Assembly: GCA_965222425.1 (NCBI GenBank)
Contig: CBDCTW010000022.1
Span: forward strand, 744,001-808,000
DNA: 64,000 nucleotides
Direction: 5' to 3'
DNA from: CBDCNP01 sp965222425
GTDB lineage: Bacteria > Acidobacteriota > Vicinamibacteria > Marinacidobacterales > DATDRI01
This document shows positions 61,386-64,000 of this stretch, in pieces. The notes under the pieces are model-generated. The model saw nothing but the letters and a program-made list of their open reading frames with translations, ran no database searches and had not been told where the DNA came from. Position numbers and translations under genes: made by a program. The stretch's first letter is position 1. Each line of letters begins with the position of its first letter.

Positions 61386-62572
61386 GTGCAATTACGATCG
61401 CTTTTTCTAGCGCTCGGCCTGACCGTCGTGAGCTGCGCGCCGACATCAAACCAAATAGCGCAGAGGTACAATTCCTTCAATCCCGAGCGAGCCATCAACC
61501 ACTCCCAAACCATCATCGACTCCGTGCACGACGGGAACCCCGCGATGGACGCCGACGACAAGGAGCAAGAACGGGAATTCTTCGGCCATGGTATTGACTC
61601 TTTCCAAGAGCTTGTTGCCGACGCCCAGACCATGCTCGAGTCGGGCCTTGCGTCTTCGGAATACGTGCATCGCATGGTCGTGGAGTTGATCGCGTGGCAG
61701 TATTTCTTTACGCCTTACAATGTCTCTCTTCCGCCCACTCCACTCGTGGAGTCCTGGGATCAGATCGTCGCGCCCCCCGAGGGAGTACATCCCTTCTACA
61801 AGAAATACATGAACGTCTACGTGGACGACTACCGCCACGGGAGCCCGATCATCACTTCTGGGGAAGTTCCCGACGCCGCTATCTAAAAGGTGCGAGAGAC
61901 GATGCTGAAGCTGATGAAGCGTCAAGATATCCGGGAGGCGCTCCCGGCGAACAACATTCGGGTCGTTTTGCGCGGCGCCAACGAACGAAACAGCGACCAT
62001 CCGGGCATCATCGGCCCCGGGGGCGCGGTCCCCGGTCAACCACAACGTACATCGAAGAAGAAGGCGTCCATTGGACGGACGAGAACGGCGTGCCCCACGA
62101 AGCCTTCGCCCGCCTGAACCGGCACGTTGCAGTCGAGGAGTTCGGCCATTCGGTTCATGCCAGTGCTCTGCCGTTCATCGAGCCCGATCAGGACATCCTG
62201 GAAGAAATCGACGATCCGTTTCGGACCGCAGTGCGAAATGGCTATTACGACCCCGATCCGGACATGGGAAAAGATCTACTGACGGATCCCGAGCGCGCGG
62301 AAGAGCTCGCGTTCCTACTGGCCGAGTAGTACAAGCCGGATCCTGAGAGAATCTACGACCTGCCTCCCGGCAGGAAGCCTTATGCCGGCCGTGATTTTCG
62401 TGCGGGAGAATACTTCGCCGTTGGGCTCGACTGGATGTACGGCGTCACGCACGAAAATAGCGAGTACAAGCTCGAAAGCGTCGAGGAGATGAAGGAGAGG
62501 GATCCGAAACTTTACAAGCTCCTGACGGATTTCTGGGACGACGACGGCTGGTCGACTTACGACACGGAGTAG
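61386..62572 (+). pseudogene. Conserved lipoprotein of unknown function, possibly zincin-like, broken
   Basis: GTG at 61386 follows AAGGAG and gives a lipoprotein signal (LRSLFLALGLTVVSC). The helical N-terminal half (IDSFQELVADAQTMLESGLA) is cut by TAA at 61884-61886 before KVRETMLKLMKRQDIREALP. A frame change with probable deletion near 62035 leads to TYIEEEGVHWTDENGVPHEA and LNRHVAVEEFGHSVHASALP, then TAG at 62327-62329 before YKPDPERIYDLPPGRKPYAG and the final TAG at 62572. The E-E-F-G-H-x-x-H segment recalls the HExxH helix of zincins with Glu for the first His. I do not recognise a named family. Confidence 0.6.
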
Positions 62573-63000
62573 GAGGTTTCGATGAAAGCGTGTCTCACGG
62601 TGTTGTCGGTAGTGGGGCCAAGGTGCATTTATTCGCTCCCCGCGTCGCTGGAGCACAGTCGACCGAGCGCCAACCTCCTCGCTTGGGAAAGAATCCACCC
62701 CACCCAACCACCACTTTGTTTTAGAATACTTTTTCTATATGCCGTCGCCTACTTCCAACGGAAACGAAGACCAATATTTGCTATTTTGGGACCATGAGCA
62801 GGCAATTGCCACCCAAAGTGGAGTCGAGTATTTATCTCCACCGCAAGAGGAGCTTATTCTCATTAAGATCGCAAAAGGAGCTTCATCTCGCTAGATAAGA
62901 TTCGCAAATCGTACAGTTGGGACTTGAAGCTCGCCAACGTGAAGAGAAACTATGGAGGGTCCATCTCAACTTGCCAAAGCAGACGGACCCGAAGGACAGT
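62573..63000. other. Gap without a recognised gene
   Basis: About 430 bases with mixed, partly AT-rich composition (TTTTTCTATATGCC near 62728). No frame shows a domain. It lies between convergent genes, so terminators are expected, but no stem with T run is obvious. Confidence 0.4.
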
Positions 63001-64000
63001 CTAAATGACCGCGGGGCCCGGCGCCTTTTCCAGGTCGAGTGCGCGTCGTTTTGGTGATACAGCAGGGGCGTAAGGCCTCCCTTGCCGCCAGCCTTGGACC
63101 AAGATTGCCGCCACGCAAAGGTGGCTGAGCACGCCAAGGCCAACCATGGCCTCAAACGCGATGCCCAATACGGCTCCCACCGAAATCCCTAACAGGCGGA
63201 GGTCCCGGCGTTTAATGCGGTTGAGGAAGTTGGGCGGGTAGGCTTTGCCGTGCCGCAGGGCAAACTCCTTGGTCACGTAGCTTGCCATGTAGTATCCGGA
63301 AATGGAAAGGAGACCCCCCATCCACACGAGAGGGCCCGGATGGGAAGAGGCGTAAGAAAACGTGATGGCCATCACCACCGCAAGCTCCGCATAGCGGTCG
63401 AGCATCGTATCAAGCCAACCTCCCCTAGGGTTGGCGATCTGTCTGAGGCGAGCCACTTCACCATCACAACCGTCCACTACCGAGGAGAGTTGTACCAAGA
63501 GTCCCCCCGCCAGCCCGGCCATGTAACCCTGTAAGGAGAGGAGAGCCGCCCCGCCGAGCGAAAGCAGAAGGGCGGCGAGGGTGATGCGGTCCGGAGAGAT
63601 CTGCGCCTTAGCCAACAGACTCGAGAGCCGTAAGGAGAGAGGACGATTGAGATACGCCGAAACATAGCCATCGTCCGTGTTCTTGACGACCGAGGAAAGA
63701 ATCCACCGCTTCGCATGGCGGAACGCCAAGGCGTTGTCCATATCGACCCATCTCTTGCCCGTGACATCGATCACGCGAACCCGATGCTCAGTCGCTAGCT
63801 CCCTAACCGCATCCGCAAGCCCGTACTGTCCCTTGGCCGATGCCTGCCGGATACCCTCGAAAAGGACCCGCGTGCAGTAGAAAACTCCCGTGTCCGCTAC
63901 GTCCCAATCCCGCAGGTCTTTTCCAATCCGCGCCACCCGACCGTTTTTGACGTGCACCTTCATTACGTCCTCGAGGTCGAGGAGATTCTCTTTGTCCGCA
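63001..64000 (-). CDS. NTP-transferase/CDP-alcohol phosphotransferase fusion, 5' end beyond the window
   Basis: The frame is open through the right edge (the codons before the Met at 63963 read ENLLDLEDV). The N-terminal 110 visible residues are the end of a nucleotidyltransferase (NGRVARIGKDLRDWDVADTG, GKRWVDMDNALAFRHAKR). A CDP-alcohol phosphotransferase follows with the motif VDGCDGEVARLRQIANPRGG WLDTMLD (D-G-x2-A-R...G-x3-D-x3-D) and several membrane helices (ITLAALLLSLGGAALLSLQG, VWMGGLLSISGYYMASYV). The same fusion exists in bifunctional inositol-phosphate cytidylyltransferase/di-myo-inositol-phosphate phosphate synthase. The product, a phospholipid head group or a solute, is not settled by sequence. 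Confidence 0.85.
   Translation of the reverse strand, partial: ADKENLLDLEDVMKVHVKNGRVARIGKDLRDWDVADTGVFYCTRVLFEGIRQASAKGQYGLADAVRELATEHRVRVIDVTGKRWVDMDNALAFRHAKRWILSSVVKNTDDGYVSAYLNRPLSLRLSSLLAKAQISPDRITLAALLLSLGGAALLSLQGYMAGLAGGLLVQLSSVVDGCDGEVARLRQIANPRGGWLDTMLDRYAELAVVMAITFSYASSHPGPLVWMGGLLSISGYYMASYVTKEFALRHGKAYPPNFLNRIKRRDLRLLGISVGAVLGIAFEAMVGLGVLSHLCVAAILVQGWRQGRPYAPAVSPKRRALDLEKAPGPAVI

Noticed and set aside
3104..62572. Global reassignment of TAG to a sense codon
   Set aside because: Many intact genes end with TAG at the expected length, for example the radical SAM gene (followed by a terminator), proline dehydrogenase, XdhC, the methyltransferase and the ATPase. Interrupting TAA and TGA also occur.
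1..64000. CRISPR arrays, prophage modules or a defence island
   Set aside because: No regularly spaced repeats, phage structural genes or recognised defence gene sets were seen; the lone small ATPase is not enough.

Overview
The window is about 64 kb of fairly GC-rich bacterial DNA. No rRNA, tRNA or CRISPR array was seen. Gene content suggests a heterotrophic, Gram-negative-like bacterium, most likely Acidobacteriota or a related lineage known mainly from metagenomes. This is inferred from the mix of families: an MJ0619/Tes-type radical SAM protein, paired alkaline-phosphatase-superfamily proteins, HNH proteins, FIMAH, CHRD and LVIVD domain proteins, a secreted M24/amidohydrolase cluster, and a GldA/GldF-G/DUF4340 transporter. 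The taxonomy is not proven.

Layout. 1-9.1 kb: degraded HNH and secreted-protein genes, then a minus-strand operon of two envelope phosphodiesterase-like proteins, a tiny ribbon-helix-helix-like protein and a putative Oxa1/EMC3-like membrane protein. 9.3-11.8 kb: an IS21-family element with intact istA/istB. 11.9-21.4 kb: sulfotransferase, ankyrin lipoprotein, a spermidine-dehydrogenase-like flavoprotein split by one stop codon, an NYN-LOTUS protein, a divergent ferredoxin/ATPase pair, the large radical SAM enzyme with a clear terminator, and proline dehydrogenase. 21.4-36.4 kb: an erosion zone of fragments with two near-identical 1,460-bp IS256-family elements in opposite orientation. Both have perfect 8-bp target duplications: one splits a Phd-type antitoxin gene, the other a secreted InlB-repeat/Spondin/CHRD gene. 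Intact genes here include a bacilliredoxin, XdhC, a SEC-C protein and a YkvI-like carrier. 36.4-50.6 kb: SSS symporter, methyltransferase, Na/Pi cotransporter, the three-gene ABC operon and an RhlE-type helicase. 51-64 kb: an FMN-dependent hydroxy-acid dehydrogenase, citramalate synthase (cimA), agmatinase, an intact secreted M24 protein, then an amidohydrolase/M24/zincin-like series broken by stops and frameshifts. An NTP-transferase/CDP-alcohol phosphotransferase runs off the right edge.

The best regulatory find is upstream of cimA on the minus strand. A TTGACA-N17-TAATCT promoter sits six bases before the ATG of a 36-codon leader peptide. The leader carries an Ile-Ser-Ile-Ile-Val-Ile run and is followed by a 17-bp terminator hairpin with eight U residues, just before the cimA ribosome-binding site. 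Two leader segments can form the alternative 1:2 and 2:3 pairings of a classical attenuator. CimA opens the threonine-independent route to isoleucine, so the leader codons match the end product.

About half of the coding loci are pseudogenes. They contain at least ten in-frame nonsense codons, seven of them TAG, and many single-base frameshifts, some in homopolymers. Clean ends, target duplications and chimeric junctions point to real genome decay driven by insertion sequences and deletion. Some frameshifts could be assembly errors. TAG also ends many intact genes here, so wholesale recoding is unlikely.
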